Of a stretch of DNA of 64,000 nucleotides, positions 11,301-26,200 are shown one piece after another (the stretch's first letter is position 1; every line of letters begins with the position of its first letter). Under the pieces are notes generated by a model. That model was not told the origin of the DNA. It made no database searches and saw nothing but the letters and a program-made list of their open reading frames with translations. Source of the DNA: Lanius collurio (taxonomy: Eukaryota; Chordata; Aves; Passeriformes; Laniidae); the NCBI GenBank assembly GCA_020086605.1, contig JACBWW010000021.1, positions 8,773,841 through 8,837,840 on the forward strand. Reading direction: 5' to 3'. The translations under genes were made by a program, and so were the position numbers.

Positions 11301-14300
11301 GAAATCTTGTTAGAAGCCCATGGTGCGTGTCAGAATGGGTGGCAAGGCAGTCTTTTACTGTCACTGCCCCAGTGGCAGGCATGGACTTGGACTTGGTTGA
11401 GAAACATGACAGGGATTTAAGCTTTTCTAAGTCATTATCTTCTTAAATGTTGTGTAAATGAGTTTATTGCTAATAACTGTCAGAGATGCTCTTTAATGGA
11501 CCAGCTGGCTTGGTGCTAGCTTACATCATGAATGGAAGGAACAAAATGTATTTTATTGTAAAAATCTTGCATGGAGAATTACTATATTCTTAGTTATTTC
11601 TGATTCCTTCTTTCCCTATACTGTAAAACATGAGTTTTGCCAGTCAGCAGTGTCCTTTCAGGGGGGAAATTTGAAAAAAATGTGAATTGTTGGAAAAAAT
11701 ACCACACAGAACCTCAAAAGTGTGCACTGCTGAATGTTGGCTTCCTTAAAGTTTGTAGGGAAGGTTTGCATGTCCATATTCTGAAATTGTCTGCAATTGT
11801 AGCTGCTCATTGGAGTTGTCCAAGCATCTACCCCATCTCATCCTAGTTCTTGAGAGTTAAAAATGGAAGTTTTCTGTGGAACTTCAAAGAAATTCCAAAT
11901 GCCTATAGCATTTGGAGGAAGTAATAGCCACATGTTAAAGCATGAATAATAATTTGAAGTCTATTTTGCAAAGCACTGTATATTCATTAAGTAAAAAAGA
12001 CTTGTCAAATGACAAAAGCCTATGTCCTTATTTCTTTCCTTGCTGGAAAGGAAAAAGCTTTATCTTCAAGTGTCACCTTCCAGGGTTTGTCAGCTCTAGT
12101 GATTTTGTCTCTAAAGACCTTTCATGGCTCTTTCATGTGGAGATTTAACTGAAATAGAAATTACTGCTTTCTGGACATTTAGCTCCAGTAGTTGGCTTCC
12201 TTGACAACATTTCTATCCTTCAAGAAATTTGTGTCTTTCTTCTGACACGAGTACAGCTACTGTGAAAGTTAGATAAAGGTCCATTAAGCAGCAAATACCA
12301 AACTCAGCCAAATGTTTTAAAATGTTCTTTATCTCCTCAACGAAGAATCCAGTACTTGGTCATATTCAACAGGGCATTGGTCCCTCTAAAGGAATATTTC
12401 TTCAACTCAGCTAAAATTACTGACCAGCATGATGCCACTATTTTCTGTAATTGTCAATTAGGAGCTGATGCAGAAGTGGGAATTGCTGGGTGTGAAGCAT
12501 CAAAGGAATTGTCTTTCAGTTTCATTTTCTTTCAGGAAATACTCATATTTTATGTTTTCTGTGGGTGGATAAAGATTGATGCTCCAAGAGTCTCCCAGTA
12601 ATGTAATCAAACAATGTTTGCAGCACTGTCTTACGTGCAAGTGTTACAAATTCCTGAGGTTTATTTTCATACTGTCGTCAAACCAGTGCTTCCAGCTCCA
12701 AGGATCAATAAGGCATCTTTTTTTTTTAATCCTATGTTATTTCTATGTTGTTGGAAATGGATTAAGGAACTCTGATTTAGTTGGATTAATTGTTAAATCT
12801 CTTAGTCTTGCAGCCAGAAAATTGTGTGAATTAGTCTCCTGCATTTTCAGATAGTGGCAGCGCACAGGAGTGTTGTTTGGGTGAATTGGCAGTGCTGTAA
12901 GTGGAAAGGAAAATGTGAATTTTGCCTTTTCAAATGTATTGGAACAAAATTAGTGGAAGTTCCTTATATAGATAAGCAGTTATATTTGACTTTTCTGGTG
13001 TTTCTGGTTAACAGAAAAGGGGTTTTGATAAGTATAGATAAGTTGATGCTAAATTGAGGGGGAAGCAAAAAAAACTTCTCACCAAAGGTAATTTAAAGAT
13101 AAGACAGATTAGGATTTTGCATAAAGATTGTGTCATGACCAAATTGTGAACAGATGAACTCTTCAGCAAATCACATGTACATCTCTGTGCCCCTGGATAT
13201 GAGAGGATTTTAAACTCCTGTCTGGGGGGCTTATTGATACATGGTGTGTTCAGTATTTAAATGGAATACAGCCAGGGGTTTGTAACTTGAGAGAGAGCAT
13301 GATTGTGAGGTTCCTGGCCCTCTGTGGTTGAGTGTGAGAGAAATTGGTTGGAAGGCAGTCCCCAGGTAATACCTTTTCCTGGAGCCTTTTTTCCTGAGGC
13401 ATATCCAAAGCCTGTGGCAGATTAGATCAGCAGTAGAGTGTGTTCCTTCCCTTCACTGACTTTATCCTTCCAGTATTGCTTCTAACATCCTCTCATCACC
13501 CACTTCACCCAAGTCATCTTCCTTCTTATTATTAAAGCCCAGATTTTCAAAGTAATGAATTTTCTTTCTGGCTAAAATTCATAGGAATGAAGTCCTGAAA
13601 CAAAAATTTCAAAAGATTTAAGTGAGTTGAAGATTTCACCTTGTGTGTTCAAATTTTCCTCGTTTAGTCTGCAGTGGCATTCATGGATGCTAAATACTTA
13701 CTGCCTTAATGGTTGCTGCATTCAAAGTCAGGTATCTAGTCTTTATTTGTGACAGATTGCATTACTAGTTAATTAGTAACGAGCCTCTCCTTAGTGAACC
13801 TCTCCCTGTGAGGATATGGATAATGAATCAGGTCACACTAGGAAGAAATGTCTTGAGGAAAAAGCTTTTTGAGAGATTGTAAATAGACTTTTTCATCCCT
13901 TTTATGTAAGGGAAGGCTGGCATATTAGGAGAAGGTGTGAATTCTGTGAAGAGGAGGATCTTAGCTTTTAAACTACAGATTGCAAAGTTTTGAGTTATAT
14001 TATGACATGTGACATAGAATGATTCATTCTCAGGCTTTTGTTGGTTCTTGAGGAGCAGAAAGTGTAGGAATGTCAAGGTTTTTTACTTTAATCTTGAAGG
14101 AATTCCTGGTGGCAAGGAGATGGGTTTCACTGGTGGTGAAGAGAGAATTCAGAGTCCAAATCATTATTAGATCAAATGGATTCCTACTTTTCCTCCCTGT
14201 ATACCTATGACTGAAGCTTGATTAATGGTCTCCTGTTGAGATAATCAGTTAGCATAACTGGTTAGGTACTAACAGGCAGAATATCTAGAACATGTATTTT

Positions 14301-14864
14301 TGGCTTTCCAAAAAACAGAAGAAACCCTTAGGGGTTTTTGGAATGGTTTTGATGAGTTTCTTTTCTCCCTCTGCAGGTGCCACCACACACAACAGCTCTG
14401 ATTCTAGAAGTTTGAGGTTTAATACAGTCTCAAAGATTTGCCAGGAGGATTTTCTCTACTGAGAAAGTTTACTAATAGTATGAACTCTTATGTAACTGCT
14501 TGGAAGCTCTCTTGAATGCTCACACCCACTGTATGGATTCAGTGTAATTTATTATATTAATTCAGCTGGCTGGAAAAGAAAGAGGTACATTTTGTGACAT
14601 TTTCTGAAAGAAGTGAATTTATCTTACTTTGATGGAATACTTCTTTTAATGAGCACTTATACACAATTTCCAGTGATATGTAAAATAATTGAAATACTTG
14701 TCTCCATCATCCAGTTATATTTAGTTATATTATTATATTTAGCTGTATTTAATTGTCCAGTGAATGAATAGATATCATGCTGCAAGTAAGGAATAGTAAC
14801 ACTTAGATTTTTAAATTTTTATTTTCTCAGTGAGACATACAGACTCAAGTATTTTTTGGTTTGA

Positions 14865-14883
14865 TTTTTTTTTTTTTTTTTTT
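14865..14883. repeat. T19 homopolymer
   Basis: An uninterrupted run of 19 T. Confidence 0.95.
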
Positions 14884-15088
14884 GGCTAGCATTCAAATTT
14901 ATGACATTTAATGGATAAGCACTATGGAGGTGCAGAGATAATTGTAAGGTCAGTGGGCACTTTGATCAAGGGAGTATGATTAGCTTGTTATTCACCATGG
15001 AATATCTTTAATCTTGTAATACTATCCTATGTAGGTGGTGCCAGCCTAAAAAATGCTGCTCAAAAAGGATGTAAAAACATGTGTTCCC

Positions 15089-15108
15089 TTTTTTTTTTTT
15101 TTTTTTTT
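15089..15108. repeat. T20 homopolymer
   Basis: An uninterrupted run of 20 T. It could be the poly(A) end of an old minus-strand retrocopy, but the adjacent sequence is not recognised. Confidence 0.95.
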
Positions 15109-18100
15109 GGTAGCAGTCCCACATTTACTCCAATCAAACAAATTTGTTTTTTGCAATTTACTGTAACAGTGAAGAAATTGTGGTTTTAGGCATAAGAAAA
15201 GTTTTGCTGCCAATTACCCCTTTCATTCCTGGCCCAGTAATGGCCAAGTGATGTATGAATCAACTTGCTCTAGGCTTTCCTAACTGGCAGAGTGCTGCTA
15301 AATCTTCTACTTGGTTCACAGCAGTGGTTCGTTCAGATGTGGGAAAGTTTGGAGATCATTTAAAGCAGCAGCCAAGCCATAATTCCTTCTGAAATAACCT
15401 TTAATGTTTCTCTGGTGCATCAGGTTACTGAATACTGCTCCCAGCTTTATGGAAGGACCAAAGACTTGCAATATCTGCAAGATATAATACCTAAAATTTT
15501 AAAAAGAGCTATGTGAAGAAACCCACACTTTTCTTTTGAGAGGAAATAAATGAAGAGGTTCCAAATATTGCCCGAGTCACATCTTCTTTCATGGCAGGCT
15601 TCTAGATTAAGATGAAAGTTTCAGTATGCTCAAAAGGAGTTATGGAAAGGAAGGGCCTGCAGGAGGGAACCTCTCCAGTGTCATTCCTACCAACACCTTC
15701 TGTGGTTCAGGAAGTCTTGGAGCCCCAAACTACTGATGGCTGGGGCCCTTATCAGTTACTATTTCTTCCATTCTTGTGCTCTTCCACAGCCATCTGCTCC
15801 TGGCTTCCCTCTGACAGTTCTGGGGGAGATGGAGCTTTGGCTCGACTCTGACAAGTCTGTTCCCATTTCCTGGGTTGCTGTTTGCTGACTGCAAGCAGGA
15901 AGAAAAGACTAATAAAAGGTTCTCTGCTCCTGGCTCCTCTGTGAGGTTCTCTTCCCACTTTCCAACAACATTACTGTGTTCGCCAGAATGCAAAGTAATG
16001 CCAACACTTCTGAAAGCTGTTATTTGAAACTGAGGAGAGCTGCTGAGGAATGACTTTCAGCTTGATTCCATAGTCATGGAACTAGAAAAGAAATTAAACA
16101 ATCAGGAAGGTTAGGTAAAACTGACATGTTTATATGGTATCTCTAACCGAACACACACTCAGTGTGTGCTTTCTTCTGCTTAGGAATTTCAGAAATTCCA
16201 TTTTTAGATCTTCTGAGGAACTGGAACACTTGCTGTAAAGCATTCAGCATTCAGAGGCTGGAAGTATTGCTGTGAGTGGTCAATAAGAGTAGAAACCTTT
16301 CTCCAACTTTATTTAAAACCCCACACTTCATCTAAAACCTGTCAGAGTAAAGTGATGTGTTTGGTGTTCCCTTTTCTGCACCCTCAGCAGGCTCAGCATC
16401 CTCCCATGTGTGAGTGCGGAGCAATGTACGGTGAGACCAATTCTCATCGTGCAGCAAAAACCACGTGACTTCAAACATTTCTTCATCTGCTGTGTTGAAA
16501 CGAGCAGAGAAGGCTCCCGAGTTTCACAGAGTGATGTGGATGACATCAGGATTGCCTTCAGTCAGAAATCTTGAAGTGCAGCTTTGCTGGGTGGGTCTCG
16601 GAAGAATTTGAAAGGGTTCTGGAGATAGGGCGTGTTTACCTCGGTCAGAGTAGTGCCTGTGATGCCTCTTCCCTGCTAATGTGCTTATGGTCTCTTTGCC
16701 TGCAACATCAGAAAGGTAAGAATTCCTTTTTCTGTCCTTTATTCCTGCCCTGCTATGTTTTGTTGGGTCTTTTCCCCGCTCCTTACATCAGACCATGTTC
16801 TGAATTGTCAGCATGTGCTGGTCTCTAACACTGTTTCATAAGGGAAGAGCAGAGTAACTCTTATGATAGTCTTCAGATGAAGAATGGAATGACATTAATG
16901 ACATTTTAGATGTTGCCACTAAGTAGTCCACCCTATGAGAACTGCTTTTTGGGGGGAAAAAAAAGGCAATAGAGGTTTACAGTAGTAGCTTTGCTTTTCT
17001 TCTTTTTGTACCAATATCCTATAAAGTGCTTGTAAGAGCACTTCTTTCTGAACTGGAAGGGAAGAAATTTTCTTAACAGGAATAAATGTTAACTAATGAT
17101 ATTGACATGATTGTATAAGAGAAAACCCCTTGAATTTAAGTTGCTTGAAAAGGCTAGTTCTGATTTTTTTTTTCTGTAAGATGATAAGTGAGGAAAAAGT
17201 CCTTTAAGAAACTCAGTTTAACAGAGTTTTGTTTTGTTTTTAATAAGACTTGTCTTTTGAAGCTCTGAAGAAGCTTGGGCTACAAACAACACACCTAAAC
17301 AAGCTGCCAAAAAGGGTTAATTCAGAGTAATGCTACAACATTTAGATGGAAGAACCCCAATCGTATTTTTGCAATATCTATTTCTCACTACTTCCTTAGC
17401 TCAGCCCTTCAGCTGATGAAGAGACTGTGCTGGCTCACATTTGGCTGAAAATTTCCCTTGCATTTGTTAGGACATGAAAAGGATGTCAAAGTGGCTGAAA
17501 TAATGAAAGACCAGTTCTGTTCTGGCTCCTCCTCCACTTGGCTTTTTGGGTGGGGAATGTCTGGGCAAGTTGAACTGCAAAGCAGGGGATAACCAGGAGA
17601 GAGCTTGGAGCAGGGATGCACAGCAGGCTTGGTTCAGCTGCTAGCTCAGGGTGGGGTGGAGAACATCAATAGATGGCCAGATGTGAGCCCCTGGTGCACA
17701 CTGTGGCTGAATATCCTGTTCAGGAAGCTGCAGAGTTCTCCAGAGCACAAATGGGCCTGCCTGGTCCCTTTCATGCCTTCCAAGGGCTAATTTAGAACCT
17801 CCACTGAAAAACCAAGGGCCTTTCTCCACCCTCAGCTCTCTCCTCTGGTTCTCACTGTTCTGCTGCCTCCAGGTGTTCTGTGGTACCTCTGTGCTCCCAT
17901 TGATGTGCTTGTCCTGACCTCTGTGTACCCTGTGCTGCTTGATTCTTCTCTGCCCTTAACTCCCACCTTAAATAAGTGACACAACTCTGGTAAAATCTCT
18001 GTTATGTAGCTTAGCATTTTAAGTTAAAGTTTCTATTTCAAACAATGTTTTGGTTAAAAAAATTATCCTTTTTGCATCTTTCCCCAACAGTAAAAATTTG

Positions 18101-19102
18101 AAGAAAAATCTGATAAAGATTTTTCTTTACATTCTGACAAATGTTACCAAGTTCTCAAAGCAAGAAGTATTGTTTCTTTAGGTTCGTTCAACTTTTCATG
18201 AATTAAGCATCTGTTAAGAACCTCTAGTTTGGATAGGTTTTGAGTTTTTTCCAACAACTACTTTTTATCTTAGAATTATTGCAGTTATTTGAGTTATTTC
18301 ATAGGTCCTTATTCCACTATGTTCATGTTAGGGATTTTTAAAGCTTAAAACTGGACATCGTTTGCACTGTAACTCTACAGTGAGAGAACTGTATTTCTCT
18401 TTCCTCAGAAGCTTGCCATCACCTAAAACCATTTTAGCTGCTCAAAAATTATTTACCTTTAAGTAGAGAGAGAGCATGGTGACTTTCACCCAGAAAATGA
18501 ATTATTTCAAAGAAGTCTGGTTCACTTTTTTGTGTTTTTTTTGTGGGAACAGGGAAAAATCAAAACTCACTTGCCACCTTAATTGAGATTTATTCAAAAT
18601 GCTATTTTTGCCTGCTCAATATAGTACCCAAGTTACAAGGTAATGTGAAAGAACAGTAAAACAAGTAAAATGCTGTAATTGCCCTGTAACGAGCCACTTA
18701 AAGTGTTTACAGTTGAGATTTGTACAAGCCAAGGAGTAAATGTGAAGTTAAAGGTCTCACAGCAATCTTAATTCGGCTATTTTAATTCAGTATTTCAGGG
18801 TTTCATTGTAAGAAGTTCTGAGTCCAGCAGCTCCTTTATTCGATGCTGCCACTGCTGCTGTGTGTGGGCTGGGAGAGGTGTCAGTCACTCTGTGCCTCAG
18901 GTTGTGCAGAATTCAACTGGAATCATGTTTTCCCACTTGCACAAACAAGATGAGGAAAGACAAGATGCAAAGAGGTGGCAGCATCAATCCAGCATCCTTC
19001 CTCCAGTCCTTTCCTCCACAAACCACAGTTCAATGTGCAGGAACCATCTCTCTTCACCTATTTCGTGGTGGTAGATGCAGTTGGGATTCTTCACACATTG
19101 TC

Positions 19103-19121
19103 AAAAAAAAAAAAAAAAAAA
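19103..19121. repeat. A19 homopolymer
   Basis: An uninterrupted run of 19 A. No gene-like retrocopy is recognised upstream of it. Confidence 0.95.
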
Positions 19122-22100
19122 GTCTGATTGTAGTAGAACACAAACCTGCACCTGAAACTGGTGTGTTAACTCTTGGAAATATTGCTGACTCTTAAGCAGA
19201 TCCAAAGCCTGAGATATGGTGGATCTGATCTTTATTTACTCTTTGAAACCACTTTTGTTTCATGTTGAGTATGAACAGCCTGGAATAGCTTTGCTATCTG
19301 TTTTGATATCTGAGACTTGATTTTTCCCAACAGTCACTGCACCAGCTTTACCAGTTCTGCCAAATTATGAGGGGAATAGAATTATGTTCTTCTTGCTTTT
19401 TGCTGATTTCAGTTGTTCCCTGTTACGCCTCTGGAGCCACACTAAGTAGACTAAGGAGATGCTTAGGAGAATTAAGGTTACTTTCACTTGCATGTTTGTG
19501 TTGTTGATCCATTGGGTTTTGTAATTTATTCAGTAAATAAGGACAGGAAATCCTCCTAATACACCCTGCAAACCTGGATAGTGCCTTCTCTTAGTCCTGG
19601 CTTTGGAAACACAGTTTTTGCAAGCAAGAGCTTTTGTGCAGAGAATACAATCAAAGCTTTGGCTCAGTTTCTTTTTATTAATTCCTCAGACTGCAGCAGC
19701 CAGAAATTCCACTTCAAAGCAGCTCCTGAATTTGTTTTGCAAAATGCAGCCACATAGCTTTTGTCAAACCCAAATTTGCCCTTTATAGCATTAAAAATAT
19801 GAGAACTTTCTTTAATTGAATATATCTAGGATCCAATAAACAGAGCTTTGAAAGAAACTTCACATTGGTACTTCCCAACTGTGTGGGCTTTCCTTTAATT
19901 ATAAAGGATGCAGCTCCTGAAGTAATCATTCCTGATTTTCCTGTTTTGCACTAGCCCATTAAAACTAGATTAAGCTACAGAGGTGATCCTTCCGTAGCAG
20001 GGAGGTGATCTGGTTTCTTTACTGGAAGTATTTAATCCCTGAGATGCCAAGGAACTTCAGTTTTCTAAACTATCTTTATTGACTGACTTTTAGCCCCTTC
20101 CAGAGCAATGACTGGAGTTTTTCAATGAAAATGCTCCTGGCAGCCCTGGTGTATGGACAGGGATCTGGGAAGAGGCAGAGGTTTTTCACCCTAGGCTGGG
20201 CAGAGTGAGTCACTCAATGTTGGATTTCTCATTCCTGCTTGTTTGGTGCTGCCACAGGCTGTGAGAAGAAGCTCTGAGCTCAGCACTCACTCAGCAATAG
20301 GAGGTTTAGGCTGGATAGGATTTAAAGTTTTAAGTTAGAGCTGGTCCCAAATCAGGCCAAGCTTGACCTTTGCATCCACTGTCCATTCTTTGAAAGCAGC
20401 ATTTCCAGGAGAGAAGAACAACTTGTGACAGTTTGTGCAGGTAAAAAACCATCTACTTCTGAAATCCAGTATCCTCAGCCTGATCCCAGCACTGGGACTG
20501 GTGGCCATGGCTGCCCCCTTGCTCCTGCTCAGGTCAGTGTTTGTAAGGACTTCCTCACCTTCCAGGTGCTCCAGGAACCTCGTGATGAGAGCTGAAGGGA
20601 GGCAGGAAAGCAGCCCTACTATTTCACTGCTGCTATTATGAAGATGGAAATCTTCAAGATTTCCCAGGGAATGGCCTGATTTGCTGCAGTGAAAACATCC
20701 AATTTAACCATAATGAAACTTAAGAATAGGCTGCAGACAGATTTGGAATCTCATCATTGGTTTTTTCAGAATCACTTGGGCAATGTTCATCAAGGATGGT
20801 CTAACCCCCATGTGCCCAGCCAGTCCTGGTACAAATACAGGGATTACAGAAGGCAGAGTTTCAGAGAACCCACCTTTTGATGAAGCTCTTTAATGTTTCT
20901 GAGGAAAGATTTTCCCTGAAATATGTGAACTCTGAAACAGCCACAAATCCCAGAATTCCCATGTATTTTAAGATTAAGCATGTACTTAAGAGCTTAGTTT
21001 AATAGTGCTATATTAATTAGTTTAAGGGGTAATCATATGATGAGGCATCTGTGTGTGGAAGAAAACCATCAATTAGTGAGATCCCAGGAATCCAATAAGA
21101 AAATATGCACTGCTGGACTTTTCTAAGGTTTAAATGTTTTGGGTGCATGTTCAGTCCCAACCCATCTCACCACAAGGCAACTGTGAGTGCTCCTTCCACT
21201 GTGCTATAACAGACTGGCCTATTTTTATTATAGAGCGTGATAGTTTGCAGGGCACAGTCTAGTTAAAAAATATAGATATATTAGGAAGCAGAACTGTGTA
21301 ACGAGGCTCTCCCCTGGTCTTCTATTGTCTGCAAGCCTTTCTGTCTGACCCAGAATGTCATGTTTCAAAGCCCTGCTTCATTAGGATGGCGCCTGCAAGC
21401 TGCTATTTAGGGTCTGTTAGCAGCCCCGGTATAAATCCCCACTTCCAGGAGTTTATAATTCAGCAGTAAAACATTGCTCTAGGCTGAAACTTGGCATATA
21501 AATTCTCAGTGCGGGAACAATTGCGATTTCTCCCTCCTTTATTTTTGCGTTTGCTTATACACAAATGATTCATTCAGGAGGTTTTTACTGTCCCCTTCCT
21601 GCATTTAAAAAGATTAAATGGCCAGGTTATTAATAGTTCAATTCTGACTACTGTGCTCAGCCAGTAAATGGATCTGCAGTGCTGTTAACCAGCTCTGTTT
21701 GATGGGTACCAGTCACTGTTTCACAAGCTTAGTGGAAACAGCCGAGTGTGGACCAGCAGTAGTTGTTTGGCTGTTAATTAGTGTGGGCTCCACTGTTAAT
21801 TAAAGCCGGGTCCAGGTCTGGAATGCTGGTGGGATGTTCTGGGCATGGTGTCCTGACCCAGCTGCAGGCACAAGTAAAGTCCTGTGTTCCCTGCTCAGAT
21901 ATGGAAGAACATGGAAAGGTCTGAAGTGCTGCCTGACCTCAGCATGATCTTACCTTGTGACCTTGTACAGAGGTATCACTGGGAGATCTGATGAGATTCA
22001 AATTTAGTTGAAATCATCTTCCCAGCTCAACTGTTTCCTCAGCAAAGCTATGTTTCAATGAAATCAGTTATTTCCCTGTGTTTTTCCTGGTTTACAGAAA

Positions 22101-23043
22101 ATTTTAGCATGGAAAAAGTAATTCAAATTTACTATTCCTAGAAATCATGGAAAAATTATGTGTTTCAGCCTTATGGAAAACGTTACAGTAACTTTTATTT
22201 TTCTTCTTTATATGGGATATTTTTATAGGATATATAGAACATGCTTGTACTATAAAGTCCTTACAAATAAATGAGTGAGAATGGCAATTTCTAAATTTTT
22301 AATAGAGACTGCTAAGGTTAAAAAGGAGGATTTTACAAGAATGAAATACTTTAGTCAAAGTGATTTTTTTTTTTTCCTTCCAGAATAGATTTTAGACATT
22401 TTTTCCTGATCTAGGTTTTGGTCACAGTTAAATCATAGTATTTCCTACAATTCCCAGAAAAAGCTTGCTATACACTGTATTTTTTTTCCCCACTTGTTCC
22501 TATGCACAGGTGTTTGCAAATTCAGGGTATATTTCCATTAGCATATTAAACAGCAGTAATTCATCAGTGAAATGTTCTCATTACTATGGAATTGAGACAC
22601 TCCCTGGACTTTCTCATTTCTTTTCCACTCTTCCTCCCACTTATATTTAATTTATAAAGGTAACCCTGGGAAGATGAGTTCTCATTAGTATTAATATGAT
22701 AGACAATACATGAGTATTGCAGGAGGTTTGACCAGGTATGAAGCAGTGTAGTGTGGGTGACTGAAAGGAGACAGCAGGTACCTCCCTGTGCAGATTTCAA
22801 AGGCCTTGTATTGGTTTATATTAGATCAAAATTTGGCTCTATTATTTTATTTTCTCCTGGGTTATAATCCCACCTGCTTGTTCTAAACCCAAGAGGGTTT
22901 TAACTTCCTGTATGGTTTTTTTTTTCCCCTCCTGAGAACACTGACTTCACTGGCTTTACACAACAAGACTCAATATGGGTTTTTTCATGCATTTTCTCTT
23001 TAATACATGAGGAATACATTTATTCTCTTTTTATTTTCTTAGC

Positions 23044-23225
23044 ATGGCGTACATCCTAAAGACACTCAACAGCTGGTTCTGGTGGGAGAATATCTGGATG
23101 CCCATCAATTGCACGTGGGCAGATTTTGTAGACCGTGATGGACTCGTCTTTCCCAAACCACATCAGTTATATGCCACAATCCCATATGCTTTCGTATTGC
23201 TGATCATCCGATTCTTCAGTGAAAG
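23044..23225 (+). CDS. CERS3: CERS3 coding exon 1
   Basis: A strong polypyrimidine tract and acceptor (ttattttcttag) precede c-ATG-G, so only one base of 5' UTR is in this exon. It encodes residues 1-60 plus two bases of codon 61 (donor gtaaga). It contains [11 protein letters not shown]22-C-T and the first membrane segment ([16 protein letters not shown]). Confidence 0.95.
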
Positions 23226-26200
23226 GTAAGAAATGGAAATGCAATATGATGCTAATGTTAATCCTCATTAATGCTGAAAATGAGATATCTGTAGATCAAT
23301 GTTATGTTTTATAGAAGAGGATTAGTTGGTGGTTTACTAGGAAGATCTAGCACAGATAACATGGCGGGTGAAAAATCGGGAAATATTTTCATTATTAGGT
23401 TCGTGTGGCCGGGGTCCAATCCAGAAGGAAAATATTTCTATCCAGCTTTTCTGGAACAGCATTTGGATACTTCTAATTATCTCCCTTCACTAGAGATACT
23501 ATTAATTCTAAACCATTGGGGTTTCCTTTTCCTCCTTCAATGGAAGGATGGAGATATTTGTCCTCCCAACCATACCTCTCATTTGGTCCTGCACCAGAAC
23601 ATTCATGTGAGGCTGATAGATCCCAGATCTTTGTGGCCAAACTAAGCAGACTGAAGGGATCTCAAAATTTTGTGTGAACATTTTATGCAGATCTAGTAAA
23701 GCTGATTCCTTTTTTCCCCTCACTTTGGCACTGAAAAATGGATTGCTTCTGCAGCTGGAATCTTAGGGGACAGGCAGAGGTTGGCTCCACAGAAGAAAGC
23801 TACAATTATGTTAAGATTTGCAATGTTTTGACTTACTTATTTGTATGTTTTTTGCTTTACTTTCTTTCCTTTTTCCTCTAAAAAATGTGATTATTAGGTT
23901 TTTATAATTATTTCAGGGCAGAATGAGGAAATTTGGAATGTCGTAAGTTGGACAGACTTAAAACAGAAGCAGATAAGATCATTCATGCTGAAAATCAAAA
24001 GTAATTTGGATCATATGTTCATAACCATTCCCAGTGTCTCTCGAGCAAACGCTTGCCCAAGCGTGTCTCACTGCAGTGCTGTTGGAAGGGGCTGCTGTGG
24101 GTAATTAGCCCACACATCTGGCTGCAGGGAACCTGAGGGAAGCTGACCACTGCTATGAGTAATGAGGAATCAATGGCTGATAGCAGCAGCAGGGAGGGGG
24201 CTTTTCAGAACACCCTGCCCAAGCAGAAGGGCAAAACCTTTGGCATGTTCTGCAGTGATTTGGGTTGGAAAAGGGAAGGGAAAGAGACTCCTTCAGTCTC
24301 AGGAAATGGCTGTGTGTCATTCCCAGGTTGGATCCAGAGTAGGTGGTGGTGGCCCAGTGAAGAAGGTGCCAAGTGACTCTGCCGCTGGGAGGAAGTGGCC
24401 CAGTATCAGTTCCTGAGCTCAAATGGAGAGACCATCCTGTCTCCAACTCCAACATGCCTCTGATGGACACAAAAGTCAGGATGTTTGCTTTAGTTTTATA
24501 GCATTTCATGGCCACAAACTGCAGTCCTTGGGTCTTCTTTGTTGCATAACTGCTGATAAGCTGTGGTTCCCTCTTAGGATTAGCTAGAGGGATATCCCTT
24601 TTTCTCAGTGCCCTGGCACATTCTGTGGCAGATTAAATTGCATGAGATTTATTTTCTTCATATCCTGGCATGAGAACAGCCAAGATCTTGTAAATGTGTT
24701 GTATTTCTAAAGCTTTTCGTGGTGTGTCTTTTCAGATATGTTGCTATACCTCTAGCAAAAGCCTTGGGTATAAAGAATGTAAGACGTGTGAAGCCACAGC
24801 CTAATCCTGTGCTAGAGAGTTATTTCCGGGAGTGCTCAAGACACCCATCCCAAGTAAGGATTCTCATTCTTTTAAATTTGCTTTTGGAAAATCCCACTCT
24901 TACTGTTTCAATTGGCTCTCAGCAATGACATCATGGGATGAGTTCCAGCTGATTGACAGATGACTTAATTTGTTTGGATTTTTGTTGCTGTTCTGCTGAC
25001 AAGGGTAGTTGGCATCCAAAACAGAAAATAAGTTTAAGATATTTAATTTTCTGGCATGCTGTTCTAGGTTAGGCTGTTAATAATATTTCCAGTGAACATC
25101 AGTGCTCCATCTTTAACTTATTCTGCTTGGAGAAAATTTCAGCTGATGTCTGTTGTTGGAAAGCAGGATCATATTTATTGCAGGCAATAATATTGGAATG
25201 CTGGCATGGAAGCCTTTTGATCCATTATGTTGCTGCATACTTAATCCTGGCTTATGTGAGAAAGAAAAGCAATCCTTCTATTACCTTGCTGTTTGTTTTT
25301 AAAATTGAACAAGGAAAAAAGACTAGCCAATGCTTGTCGCCTCCAAAAATGAGGCAACTTGATTGTTGATGGGAGGCAGGTACTTAGCTGTGAGTGCAGC
25401 CTCAGGAACTTTATTTACCTGACTATAGTTCCCAAACAATTGCAGTTTTCCTACACTGATTTTGTAAAGAAATATGTGCTTTCTAGTAATGAGGGATTTT
25501 GATAATTATTGGTAGTGGAACTTGGCATTCTATCCCTAACCCTGCTATTCTTTTACTGTGTCTTTTGCCTGATAACATCAGGAAATAGATGTATAGGTGT
25601 TAACACATGAGCTCTTCTCTCCCTGGGCAAGCATCCTGGTCTCAGTTTTGTTCCTTCCTTCTGCATGAGTACAGTTTGACATTTGATTTCTCAAAGGAAG
25701 CACAGCATTTTTAGACTTCTCAGAGAATGGGAAGGATTCAGGCTGCCTCCTTTACTGTCCAGCTTGGGGACCAGTGTGCCTGGGAAAGCCTGGCTGGCAG
25801 CTGAGGGCATATGGGTGGAAACAGTCACTATTCCTGCGTGGCAAGCAGAGAGCTTGGAACCAGCAATGTGGGCTGGACACGGCGACTGTTTGCACTCCTG
25901 CCCTTCCTGGCAGCTGAGGTGCCTTTTCTCACATTCCAGAGGTTTCCCTGAGGGTAGGAGACTAACTGGACTGGCCTCACCTCGGTGGAGGCAGCGCTGC
26001 TGCCACCCACTATTTGCATACTGCCCTTGGGAGGAAAGAACTTCCCCAAGGATGAGCCAAAAACTCTCCCTGCTCCTGCGGCAGCCCTGGGGAAGTCATC
26101 CCACGCCTTCTGCACTTGAGGATGGAGGAGCAGGAAGAAGCCCACAGGCTGCACATGGGGCACAGAGCACCCTGAAATGCAGGAGTCTCACTGTCTTGTG

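Larger units (their letters stand above)
8342..23042. other. LINS1-CERS3 interval (no recognised coding sequence)
   Basis: About 14.7 kb of mostly AT-rich sequence without an ORF I can assign. The first coding exon of CERS3 has only one base before its ATG, so at least one 5' UTR exon and the promoter should lie in or near here, but I cannot place them. Homopolymer tracts are listed separately. The stretch 21200-21850 looks less random than its surroundings, with a TATAAAT at 21430-21436 and several TTAATTA motifs. Confidence 0.6.
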
